A program made the position numbers and the translations under genes. Shown here one piece after another: positions 35,938 through 46,680 of a DNA stretch of 64,000 bases. This DNA comes from Brachypodius melanocephalos (lineage: Eukaryota > Chordata > Aves > Passeriformes > Pycnonotidae), in the NCBI GenBank assembly GCA_013398615.1, contig VZSR01003807.1, positions 42,124,754 through 42,188,753 on the forward strand. The letters are read 5' to 3'. The notes beneath the pieces were generated by a model. The model searched no databases. It had not been told where the DNA came from and was given only the letters and a program-made list of their open reading frames with translations. Position 1 is the first letter of the stretch, and every line of letters starts with the position of its first letter.

Positions 35938-37439
35938 GTTAACTTGCTTGTGGTTTTGATTTACATTCTGGTTTTGATACATTGGTTTTTAGAGAAAATC
36001 AATATGTCTGCTTGGAGGATCAGCTTTGGAGAGACTCTGACCATGTCTTCTCTATGACATGTTTCAGACAGTGGAGGATCTCAGGCTCATTGACCTCCTA
36101 TTCCACCTGGTTCTGCTGTCAAGCCGTGTTTTCCAGCACCTCAAATATTTACATGGCCCTCTGAGTTTGCTTCAACTTGCTAGTAGCTCTCATGCACTGG
36201 GGGAACCCCTGTGTCTGAAATTTTCAATTTTTGAAATGTCTCAAGCACATTTATTCTGCTTTTCAAGATTATATTGTAATCTCTTGGCCTGTGATGTTTC
36301 ACACCATGTTTCCATCACTTCAGGAATGTACAGGGAGAAAAAGGTTTGGAAAAAAACGGAGATATGTGGGGGTTTTTTTTCCAAAGGACACATTTTAATG
36401 AGGTTATTTGAAAAGTATAATTCACAAATCAGCATGCCAGTATACAGAAATGTGCATCTCCACAGCTGTTACAGTTTGCTTTATTTTGGCTACTCCTTTG
36501 ATATGTCCAATGTTAATAATGAGCCTGATGAAATACTAGGAAAAACAGCACACATAATCCACATAACTCTATTTGGAGACACGCAGAATTTATTATAGCC
36601 CACAGAGGGGCTTTTAAAAGGAATGTGAAAATAGTAGAAGTCGGTGGAATTTAAATGCTCCCACCTTGCAGTGGAAACAAAAGGTTAAAGTTTCACCCAA
36701 ATCTGAATTTCCCAAGGTGCACCAGAGTTAAGAAAACATTTCTGTAATGTTTCTCCTAGCCACTGTTTTTCCTCTAAAAAATAACCATTTGTAATAATAA
36801 ATGGACCAGGAACTCCTCAATGCATTCAGGGTCAAGATGAATCTGATTTCCACAGAGCTCAAACAACGAATTTAAGCCAGCTGGAAAAGCAAGTTAAGAA
36901 AATATTTTTAATGGCAAATTGAGATGATCTAATACTTCCATTGTTGTACCCTGGAATTACTGGATCTGCTTCCAACCTCTTCTCTCTGAGAATGTCTCTA
37001 ACACGGTTGGAGACAGAAATGTCCTACATCATCTGTTTGCATACAGTGGAGACTAACAAGGAGAACAAGACTCCTGTACTGAAATTAGGAAGAGACCATA
37101 GTGAAGAAATCACTACACAGGATACTTAGAGTAGTGGATCTCTGCTGCAAGGTGAAAGTAATTCTACTTGCCAGAGTCTGTCTTTAGACAGCTTTGAAAG
37201 TAGTCATAAGACATGGGTGTACTTCTGCTAAACCTTTAATGCGGTAGAGTTCAAATATCAACTATTTGACAGCCAAAGACCACAGTCTATAACATCCCTC
37301 AGTTGATAGCACTAGTCATTACCTTATATTTTTCTAGTGGTTAGAGCCTTCTGTCATGCATAGATGTTAGTAATTTTCTAAATTATGTTTAGACATGTTG
37401 TCTTAATTTGCAATGCGAGATGCAACCAAAAGTATATAT
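35938..37439. other. Unique DNA, one 179-codon frame
   Basis: A frame at 36059-36598 (plus) is open for 179 codons but shows no recognisable domain, no convincing signal peptide and no splice context. The rest is AT-rich unique DNA. Confidence 0.4.
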
Positions 37440-37860
37440 TCTGTTACCACCTGTTAAAACCAGTGGGCAGTGTTCTTTATCTTTTCCACGACCCATCCCT
37501 CATAAATCTGGGGAGTATCTTCTGTTAATGGGCCAGCTCTTAAAACCAGATGGGGCAATGTTCTTGTCTCTTCCACAACCCATACTCCCTCCAGGGAGCC
37601 ACTGAGTCTCAGTGCACGACTGATAAAATTACATCATCCCATTGTGAGATGCTCCACCCNNNNNNNNNNNNNNNNNNNNNNNNNNNNNNNNNNNNNNNNN
37701 NNNNNNNNNNNNNNNNNNNNNNNNNNNNNNNNNNNNNNNNNNNNNNNNNNNNNNNNNNNTAATAATTTGGAGGGAGGGGATTTACATTCTCCATTCCAAG
37801 GAAGGCTCCTGCCTTCCTTTGCAGACACCTGTCTTTCAAACCAAGACACATTTACAGTTC
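37440..37860 (+). mobile_element. LTR-like element interrupted by the assembly gap
   Basis: The left flank has an internal duplication: TTAAAACCAG followed by TGTTCTT, TCTTCCAC and AACCCAT-type words occurs twice with a period of about 86 (from 37454 and 37540). It is followed by a block containing ATTACATCATCCCATTGTGA that I associate with LTRs common in songbird genomes. The right flank, with GCTCCTGCCTTCCTTTGCAG and ACACCTGTCTTTCAAACCAA, fits the other half. Orientation and both edges are provisional. The gap falls inside the element, as expected for collapsed or GC-rich repeat sequence. Confidence 0.55.
37660..37759. other. Assembly gap, exactly 100 N
   Basis: A run of exactly 100 N, the usual placeholder for a gap of unknown length. 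Open frames reading through it are artefacts. Confidence 0.99.
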
Positions 37861-38020
37861 TCACACCAATGACAGACAATGAAACCACGTTCTCCTTTTA
37901 CTCACTAAACAGTCAAAACAATAAACTCACAGCTTTCCTGACTTTCAGGGTTGCAGAATTTTTCTCTAATATAGAGTTACTGCCTTGAAGTGTAGCTCAG
38001 ATGAGCCTTTGCTTCAAACT

Positions 38021-38191
38021 ATAGAATCACACAGTGGTTTGGGTTTAAAGGGACCTTAAAGACAATCTAGTTCTGACCTCCCTGCCATGGGCAGGGACAC
38101 CTTTCACCAGACCAAGTTACTCAAGGCTCCCTTCAGCCTGCCCTTGAATAACTGGTGAACACTTAATCACTGGTGGTTTGAATGCCTCACC
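38021..38191 (-). mobile_element. CR1 LINE 3' end
   Basis: Minus-strand CR1 terminus: on the plus strand ATAGAATCACACAGTGGTTT, GGGACCTTAAAGA, CCTGCCATGGGCAGGGACAC, then CACCAGACCAAGTTACTCAA and, after a diverged part, TGCCTCACC. Truncated at the 5' side. Confidence 0.92.
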
Positions 38192-40910
38192 GAAAATATG
38201 TAGGGTTTGTTACTTACTATAGAAAGACTCTAGGGAACTGTATTTATAACCTTGGCATGAAACACACTTGTTAGTCCAGCCCTATGTGTACCTGTTCACA
38301 TCTTTTATTTTGGCTATCTCCACAATTTTGCAATATTTTCAAGTATTTCACTGTGTTATGACAGTTTCATTTTACTCAAAGCAGTATTTGTTTATTTTTA
38401 TTTAACGTAACATCAATGAAAAGGAAAAATGTCTCAAAAGAGAACTTACTGTGTGACATCATGCAATTTTGAAACTCCAGTAGGAAATGGTAAGTTATTT
38501 CCATAGTTACACCATCTATAGCAATGCAAATTTGAACTCTCAGGATCTGTCGTTTCAACCCTTCTTCCTTCTTCCTTTTCCCGTGTCAGGTCTGTACCTT
38601 CTGATCTTCAGTCACAAGGTATGTTCACACTATTTAACAAAAACAGAAAAAAAACCTTAGCATATCTTGGCTAAAACAGCAGCTAGGTCAACATCTCAGG
38701 GCTTTCACAATTGAAGGTAGCGGGCTGCTTTCAGTTCTAAGTGCCTGAATTCTTGTTGCCAATAAAATGGAAAGCTAGGTTTCCTGCCTCAGCTGTTATT
38801 TTAAACCTAAGTAGCCACATTACACTCTTAGCTAGGATGTAACTGTTATAAAAACAGACAACTCCAAAAGAAGCATTGTTGAGGTGTACATGTGTAAGTT
38901 CTACAACTTTTATAAAAAAACAATAGTAATATTGCAACCACACAAATGATCTTCCATATTCCTCTGATTTAGGGGTACTCCCAGCCAACCTCTTTAACAA
39001 AGGCTTTTATTGAAAAAGCAAGAGTAGAGCATGTAAGACCCATATTCAGAACCCTGTTATCAGTCCCCTAAATACTGCTATTGTGTCTGAGTTCAGAAGA
39101 ACAGCTTGTATTCAGCCAGTGCTTACTGCAGAGTCGGAGATAACACAGAATTTCTAAATTTTCCTCTTTAACACTCCCAGAGATTTAACACTTCTGTATG
39201 CACTAACAAGTTGCTGCAGTCTTTAAAAAACACACAGGTATTCACTTAAGTCCACAAGTTTTAATTTAAAACCTTACTTTCCATATATAAAAGTAACTAA
39301 ACACAAGAACCCTGTCCTCACTGTGCTTAGATCAAAATTTTGCATGCTGACAAATGATTACATTCCAGACTTTAATACTGTGAGTAAACAAATGCCCCAA
39401 GGCAATTGAAAAAACATATATGTTCTGAAAAATGGTCCCAGTCCAAGGTCCTTAGCATGTCCTGGACAATGGCAGGGAAGAAAGCTGGAAAAAAGGGGTT
39501 AAGGTAGTCAGCTTAGACACAGAGAAGGCAATGAAGGACTCTGTACATAGGAGTGCAGAGGATCTTTATCTTTCAGTGAAGTGTAGCAAAAAAGCTGCAA
39601 ACTGGGAGCTCTTAGAACAATAAGATACCAATGTAGGTGTCTCTATTCGCAAAAAAGAGTGAAAATTGCTAAAGTGATTTAAAATTATTGGTTTACTACC
39701 ATCACATGACCATAATTTTTTTTCCTTTTACAATCAGGTTTAGTTGTTTGGACTATTCTTGTCCTTGGGACAAATATTTGATTAAAAGTTTCTGTGCAGG
39801 TTTGAAGCAGTGATCTTTTCCCCCTTTTTCATAAAAGAAAGCTATTTTGTTTTTTCTTCATTATTTTCCTTTTACAAACAAACAATTACCTTCATCTTGA
39901 AGACGATTTCTTTGGAAGCTATGCTTCCAAGAAAAAAAAAATCACAGCTGTACAAGACAAATCATGGGAAAACAAGACTGCAGTTTGAATTGTGACAGAC
40001 TATTTAAGGTTAAAATAGATCATTAATGTGAAAACAGTTCATTAAAAAAAAAAAAAGACAACAAATAACAATGCAAGTATTTAAGTGGCTTGAAACAATT
40101 TCTTCCAACACTTTTGGCAAACACGTAAGGAAGGAACAGATGTGAGAAAATGCTATTCCAAGGCACTGGCATGGACTCATGGATCATAACACTGCAGAAA
40201 CTGCACATCTTTCTTATTTAGACTTGCAGCACAGAGTGTTGTGTGAAAGGCACCACCTTTCAACCAGCTTGCTTTCCACAGGGAGTCGGGTTTTCACACA
40301 GTTTTTTTCAACAGTTATTTCACCTAGGAAGAATTTATTTTCCTTGCTTGTATATTTATTAATAGACATCTGAAATACATACTGGCAGCCAAGATGCTGC
40401 TCTCAGTTTACTGATGTTGATGTTAAGCCACACATAAAGCCTGTTAAATCCTTAGAAAGTTCGTAAAATTAAAGAAAGTAACATAGCAGAATGCATGACT
40501 AACAGACAATGCTACAGGTACAGACCAGCACTGGGGCAATAAACCACAAGGGAAAGAACAATGAAACAACATGGTATTTCAAATGTTTTGAAACACATTT
40601 CAAAAAGTGTTTTACATTTTACACACATGCAACAATCTATATTTTTAGAAACTAAATATTATACTACAGTTACTTATTTGTCAAAACAGTTTTGTTCTTC
40701 TTACACAATTGTATAAATAATATTAAAATTTTGAAAAAAAAAATAGACTATATTTTATCTGCATCTTACCATTTCTATCTGCTACAGATGAATAGCAGAT
40801 ATTTGACCTACAATCCTATGGAAATGACCATGGAAGGACAGATTGATAAAAGAAACATAGACCAAGCAATTTTTGCTAGGGCTATACAAGGCTTAGAAAT
40901 TTATCAAGTA
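38192..40910. other. Unique AT-rich DNA
   Basis: No gene was seen. It contains a hairpin next to an A-run at 39906-39940 and an A-run of about 12 near 40045-40056. Open frames reach 87 codons. Confidence 0.5.
39906..39940. repeat. Hairpin beside a poly(A) run
   Basis: TTGGAAGC (39912-39919) pairs perfectly with GCTTCCAA (39923-39930) around TAT. The stem extends further outward if one T is bulged. A 9-A run follows at once. Confidence 0.75.
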
Positions 40911-41145
40911 GGGAAGATCATGGAGCAGAGAAGTGCCATCATGCAGCACATGCAGGACAACCAGGGGATCAGGCCCAGCCAGCCTGGGTTTAGGAAAGGC
41001 AGGTCCTGCATGACCAACCTTCTATGACCAGGTGACCTGCCTAGTGGATGAGGGAAAGACTGTGGATGTAGTCTACCTGGACTTCAGTAAAGCCATTGAG
41101 AACATTTCCCATGGGATTCTCCTGTAGAAACTGACTGCCCATGGC
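40911..41145 (+). mobile_element. CR1 LINE reverse-transcriptase fragment
   Basis: Internal part of CR1 ORF2 on the plus strand. The first part reads DNQGIRPSQPGFRKGRSC and then TNL, a block just before the reverse-transcriptase palm. After a frameshift near 41030 the second part reads VDEGKTVDVVYLDFSKA, which carries motif A with its catalytic Asp (YLDF), and then runs into a stop. The YxDD motif and the 3' end are missing. Most CR1 copies keep the 3' end, so a later deletion or rearrangement removed it. Confidence 0.92.
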
Positions 41146-43102
41146 ACTTTTGCTCTCAATAACATAGTTTTCTAGTGTAGGAAAGCCTTGAAGTTGTATA
41201 TTAAGATGAAGCACAGAAAAATAGGAATAATGGGAAAAGCTGAAGGGGTGGGACATGGCAATATATGCATCTTAATTATTTTTCCTGTTGACATGGGATT
41301 TATCTCACCTATTGTAGACATCTATAGTAGCAACAGCGATCCTAGGTTATAAAGTCTATAGCTGCAGGCCATTTTAAAAACAAATCATTTCACCCTCAAC
41401 TGGACATGTGGAATTGTCCCTCTTTGTCCATCCTGACAATAAAAAAGCAAATAGGCTACTATATGTGAAATTCCATTTTAATTGTTCCTCATACCTCCTG
41501 TGAGATATCTTGTCAAATCTAAGCGTTGAGTTGACACTGGCAAGCACTTCTAATTAGCACTAGTCTCTTACATACCACTAAATGTCATAAATTTACGATT
41601 GACTGTGGATTTATTATGCCTGTACAGACATTGGAAAAAATAATGTTAACAATGGCAATAGCTCATGTCATAAAAATTTCAGAATTGTTTTTGTTTCTAG
41701 ATAAAAAGATTAATTTATACTGTTCCTTCCCAAGGAGCAATTTGCTTTCAATGAGATGATACTTCATGACTAAAAACTTAAAATTTTATATACTTCTGAG
41801 TTGCTGTAGTTGAAAAGTCTTTTACTTCACGCAACTAAGATGCATATCAAAAAGAATTTATGACAGACAAGATCTCCCAAAAGTAAGTTTCAGGCAGAAA
41901 TGAGTATTAATGATGGGAATGATAGAATTGTTTATTTTTCTTGTAATTTAATTATGTATTTTGGGCAGGGAAGTCTAAGACATTGTTCTGGGGATGAGCT
42001 GTTCCAGATCAAGCTTCAAAGACAGTTTTGGATATAATAGTGAAAAATTAAGCTGAGTTTCTATTTAACAGGCAAAGCAGACAGACAGTCTAACTATTTG
42101 CATGTGTGCTCTAGGTACTCATTAGTAAAAGATATTATTTTATCACTCTAATCTTATTTTATTTAGAATTTATGATAACAAAATCATGAAAAGAATTTGG
42201 TCTGAGTCATGAATTAAAGTAAATGTACTCACTTAAAGACATTCAGCCTTGCTTTCATTTTCCACTATGTTGCCCATCTGTGTAACAGCACTCATGTTTT
42301 TATTCTGCTTTATAAATAAATAAATCCCACATTAATATAAAGGTGATGAGGTAATTTAATAGCCTAATCTGTTTGTATTTAGGAGAATGAGCGATAGCTC
42401 TGTCACTGTCTTTTTCAAGATGTGAGAAGTAAAATCCTTGCATTGAGGTCAGTGAGAGTTGGGCCAGGATCTTATCCCCCTGCTTAAATAACTTATTAAT
42501 GAATTTCCTGCCCTATGAGCAGGCTGATTAATATAGATGGCTTCAATACTAGCTAAAGGGCAGGACAAGTGACTGCAGCATGAAAAGCCTGATCTATCCA
42601 TGACAAGAAAATAAGTTTGTAACTGTTGCATAATTCTCATGCATCTGCTCAGCAGTTCTCAGGCCTGATGTCTGCAATCTCACTTTACTGCTATTTTTAG
42701 TTCATAAGCCAAGGCAAATGCTATCCAAAGTAGGACAGAGGTCCATGAAGCCCATGAAGTTTTTTGAAAATCACTTTTTACTGCACTAATCTTTCTGCCA
42801 GCTCTTGTATACAAAAGTAAGGGCAAACCAGACTATGGAGGTACAGAAGAGGCAAGTAGTTTTGCATTTGAGATTGTTGACAGACATTAAAATGTTATGC
42901 ATTTCATTAACTAGAAAAATAAGAATTAAAATTATAAAGAATTAATATTGTAATAATCTAGGCTAGGTATATTTCTTTTGTCCCAGGATATCTTCAGGAG
43001 TGACCTTTTTTAGTAGTCTCATGAATTTACTGCATGAGTCTTTGGGTCATCTCCTGCTACCATGCCTGGTTGTGAGGTGGCACCAAGACATAAGCTGAAT
43101 TG
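41146..43102. other. Unique AT-rich DNA
   Basis: No gene was seen. 42441-42471 (CATTGAGGTCAGTGAGAGTT onward) vaguely resembles an ancient amniote repeat. Open frames are short. Confidence 0.4.
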
Positions 43103-43142
43103 AAAAAAAAAAAAGGATTGAAAAGAAAAGAAAAGAAAAGAA
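43103..43142 (+). repeat. A12 run and (AAAAG)4 microsatellite
   Basis: Twelve A at 43103-43114, then four AAAAG units from 43121. They lie just upstream of a CR1 terminus but are not its tail. Confidence 0.9.
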
Positions 43143-43166
43143 TGATCCTACTGTCCAGCACACAAA

Positions 43167-43229
43167 GGGTTTGGACTAGATATTTTCAAATGTTCCTTCT
43201 AATCCAAACTTATCTATGACTGATTCTAT
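43167..43229 (+). mobile_element. CR1 LINE 3' end, very short
   Basis: About 63 bases: GGGTTTGGACTAGATATTTT, TGTTCCTTCTAATCCAAACT and a terminal TATGACTGATTCTAT. This matches the last bases of CR1 on the plus strand. Confidence 0.8.
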
Positions 43230-46200
43230 TTTCTAATCACTATGATCCAAGAAAACAAACTAGAATTACTCCAAATTAAATGTCTCTGACGCATGCATAG
43301 AGCCAGCAGCAGGGCTTCAATATCCCTGATTTCCTTCTACAAATCAATTCATATTCATTGTTCAGTTAGTGTGGCTTGTTACACATGGCAGGACTAGACC
43401 CAGGTGTAGCACAGAAGCACATTCATAAAATCTGTGGAACCACAGCTGAGACCAACATTCATACCAGGTATAGCTGTTCATTGGCAGATTCCACTGGACC
43501 TTATTGCACATTGTTCAGGTTACTTTCAATTCCCTGAATTATTATTTTTCCATACACGAGGATCACTACATGTCAAACATACACAACCAGGAATATTTTA
43601 GTTAGGGTTTTTGTTAATGGAGGTAGATGATTTTTTTTTTTAAATTGAATTAAATAGAAATTTCTTCTGTTGCTAACCTAGGGTCATGAGATGTCATTTC
43701 ATCATTCTTCAGAGTTCATTAATATTCTGTCATGTTTTCATAATATCTGACTTGGTTGCAGCCTTCTGGATAACTCCCTGTATGACTGAATGAGAAACAA
43801 ACCCTGGAAGTTTCACACTCACAAGACTCAGTTCTGCTAAGTGAAAGCCAAGATCAACACTTTTGAAAAGTCTCCTACAGAAGCAAAGGAACCAAAATCA
43901 AACTCCAAAGTAGAAATGAAAGTGTACTTATGTAAATTCATAAATAAACAAGAGGAAATCAGGCAGCAGAAGTTATCCTTCTTTCCTTGGTATGCTGGTG
44001 TTTTTTTCCTACTTCTGTTTTTCATTCTGGCATAACAGTGCCCTTGCCCAAACTGCTCAAGTCATTTGGGTATGAAACGTCAGGCTGAAATGCAGAGGTG
44101 GTATGGAGACCTAAACCACTCTCAGGTGTTTGAGAGACATCTTTGTGGAAATACATACATGTTATCCTGCAACCAGTTAATATTCATGTCCTTTATCTCC
44201 AGATTTTGTTTCTTCTGTTAAGGAACTGAATTCTGAGAGGCAAAGCTCAGGTTTTGGACCATCAGCAAAGTGCTTGAGACAGTCTTCCACCACCTTGTTT
44301 TCTGATTTGCTTTTGTAGAAGCCCTTTAATATTTTTTGATGGAAAGACTGAATGACTAAGATCATTGCTAACCCATCTGACAAATTACTAGCTGCTCAGC
44401 CTCTTCAAAAATCATGTTGTGTTTACAGATATTCCATTATTTCAGCTGAAACCAGGCATTGTGTGTTCTTCTTTCCAAATATTGACCAGACTCTGAGTGT
44501 ACTCCAGCCAGCTGGCTGCATATTAAATCACGTGGTTGGGCTGGCTGGCAGTTTGAAGCAATCCACGAGGAAAACGTGGGGAGCTAAATGCTGGATAGGA
44601 AGCTAAACAGCACTGTTATAATCTGGGCTATGCCCTGAAGCAGTTTGGCTCACACAGAGGAGACAGTGTGTGAGAGGAACCTGATACCACCAGCAGTCGC
44701 AGATACAGGACTGACTTCAACTAGTCATGCATTTTCCTAAAATCCAGATGAGCATCAGTGCACCACATGTCGTCTTTCAGGTCACACTTGTCCCAGACAA
44801 GAGCTGTTTACCCAGAATGAGTAAAAAGTTGACACAGCAGGGGAGCATGAACATGAATTCCTCAGGGCATGCAGCATTACTGGTAGCCTCCTCATGGAAA
44901 ATCTGGCTTAGAGATGATATGAAAACAAAACAAATATTAGCAGCAATTAGGGGACTTATAGAGAGAATGATTCACACCAGCAAAGCTATCTCTCAAGGGT
45001 CATGTAAGACAGTCATAAACCCTGCTCGCTGCAGCCAAATAGACAGAATGACAGCTGAAACAGGGAGCACAACAGGCAAGGGATCAAGGAGGAAAAACCA
45101 GGCACAACTGGAGGCAGAGTTGGGGAACACAGACCAGAAGGTTCCATGAGGCATCAGAGATTGAGGTGTGCCATCTTTGTCCTTCAGCAGTAGGTCTCAT
45201 GCCCTTGTGATTGTTTGTCCCATGCAGCCACCCTTGCAAGCCCCACAGTGGCTTTTAGCAAGTTATGGTGGTGAGTTCAGCTGCTTCCTGGTAGGAAAGG
45301 GACTGGATCTCACACCAGGGCTTTGTTTACTTTGATAAATCCTGGGTGACACATCGGGGGGCTTTGCTTACTAGTTATCACTGTCTGAAAGTGGCATGAC
45401 TTGCCACAAGTGGGTTACAATAATAACAAAGTCAATGAGGCTTTTGGAAATTTTGAAAGGGAAGAATTAGCAGAAGAAATGGAAGTTGTATAAAAGATTC
45501 AGAAAAAATATATAAGTTGTGCAATAGCTTTTGGTCTATGGCATAAAGTAACTTTTACATATTAGTATATTCAGTTTAGGATAAAACATTTTGTATGGCA
45601 TTTCTATACTGATCTACCCTACATCTTCATTTTCAAGAATATGTTAGATGTCAGAAACCGGTTCAGACCATCAAGCAACTGGGGGCTTCTCAGATCTATG
45701 TAGAATTTCAGCTGAAGATTCAAAGCTGTGGCATAGTTCACCTTTGTTGTATCATATCTTGAGAGATGTGAAATTTGCCTATTATTTCCACTGAAAGCCA
45801 TTTAGAAATTTTTGTTTAGTTGTGTAATGAAAAGATGCAAATATTTTCCCTTTCAGTCTGTCAACCACAGTAAGTTTGGAAATTGAGACTACTCAGTGTG
45901 CATGCTCTGCAAACACACCATTCTGGATCAAACTCAGCACTTGTTATTTTAGGACTGATGGCAGTCATTCCCAAAGTCCCCCTCCAGGGTTGCATCTTGT
46001 ATTAACTTGGGAAGGAGACAATTCCTGCTGTGAAGGATTTAGCAAATGAATGCAAATAAATGAGGTTAAAAGTCCAACCAGCCTTCTTAGCTACATGTGT
46101 CACAAGTTTTGTTTCTTTTCTTTGTTTTGCCTTCCTCGTTTGGAAGACAAAACAGATGGATTAATTAATGAAGCTACACATGCACCAGTAAAGAAGAAAA

Positions 46201-46538
46201 GAAGAAGCAAGAAGAAAAGCCTCCTACTGGCCTAGCCAGTCCCTGAACTGTCTTGACATGCCAGAACCGTGCCTAAAATTCTTATCTGAGAGAAGGCAAA
46301 TATTAAATCACACAGCTTTTTCCATACTCCCAAGACATTCAAAGCACCTCGTATCAAGCCATGAATTTCAAAACTTTGATATATGTCAGCTGTGCAATAT
46401 GAAAGATCACAAATTTGGAATTTCAAATTAAGAATGCTTTTCAGTGGTGAGACATTAAAAATACTCCTGCTGAGCTGATGCTTGAGATGCCATAAATATC
46501 CTACCGATTCAGAAGGGACATAACCTTTTCTGTAACAG
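43230..46538. other. Unique DNA, one 140-codon frame
   Basis: A 140-codon frame (44727-45149 plus) is unrecognised and purine-rich toward its end. A lysine/arginine-rich frame end at 46140-46232 follows a pyrimidine tract and is discussed as a finding. No gene is supported. Confidence 0.4.
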
Positions 46539-46617
46539 CAGATCTACATCTTAAAGTTCATTAATTGCCTGACCATTTATATAATTCTGTAGTTTCAGGG
46601 ATTTTACCTGTCTCTCT

Positions 46618-46680
46618 AGACAATTGTCTTGGGAAATCAACAGTAAAACTAATTAAGTATACTTAATTACATCTACTGTT
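46618..46680. promoter_or_regulatory. Nested perfect palindromes, candidate regulatory site
   Basis: AGACAATTGTCT (46618-46629) is a perfect 12-bp palindrome. TAATTAAGTATACTTAATTA (46650-46669) is a perfect 20-bp palindrome. The latter is framed symmetrically, after 4 unmatched bases on each side, by AACAGTA (46639-46645) and its exact complement TACTGTT (46674-46680). The centre carries two TAATTA homeodomain cores. The surroundings are non-repetitive. Dimeric homeodomain binding is an inference; a relic of a short inversion is another option. Confidence 0.4.

Noticed and set aside
35839..36057. Leu-Tyr repeat protein
   Set aside because: It is the ATTTAT microsatellite read in frame.
36059..36598. 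179-codon open frame as a gene
   Set aside because: No domain, no codon-use signal, no promoter or splice context; compatible with chance given the number of frames.
37609..37988. Open frames across the N run
   Set aside because: They are open only because N codons cannot be stops.
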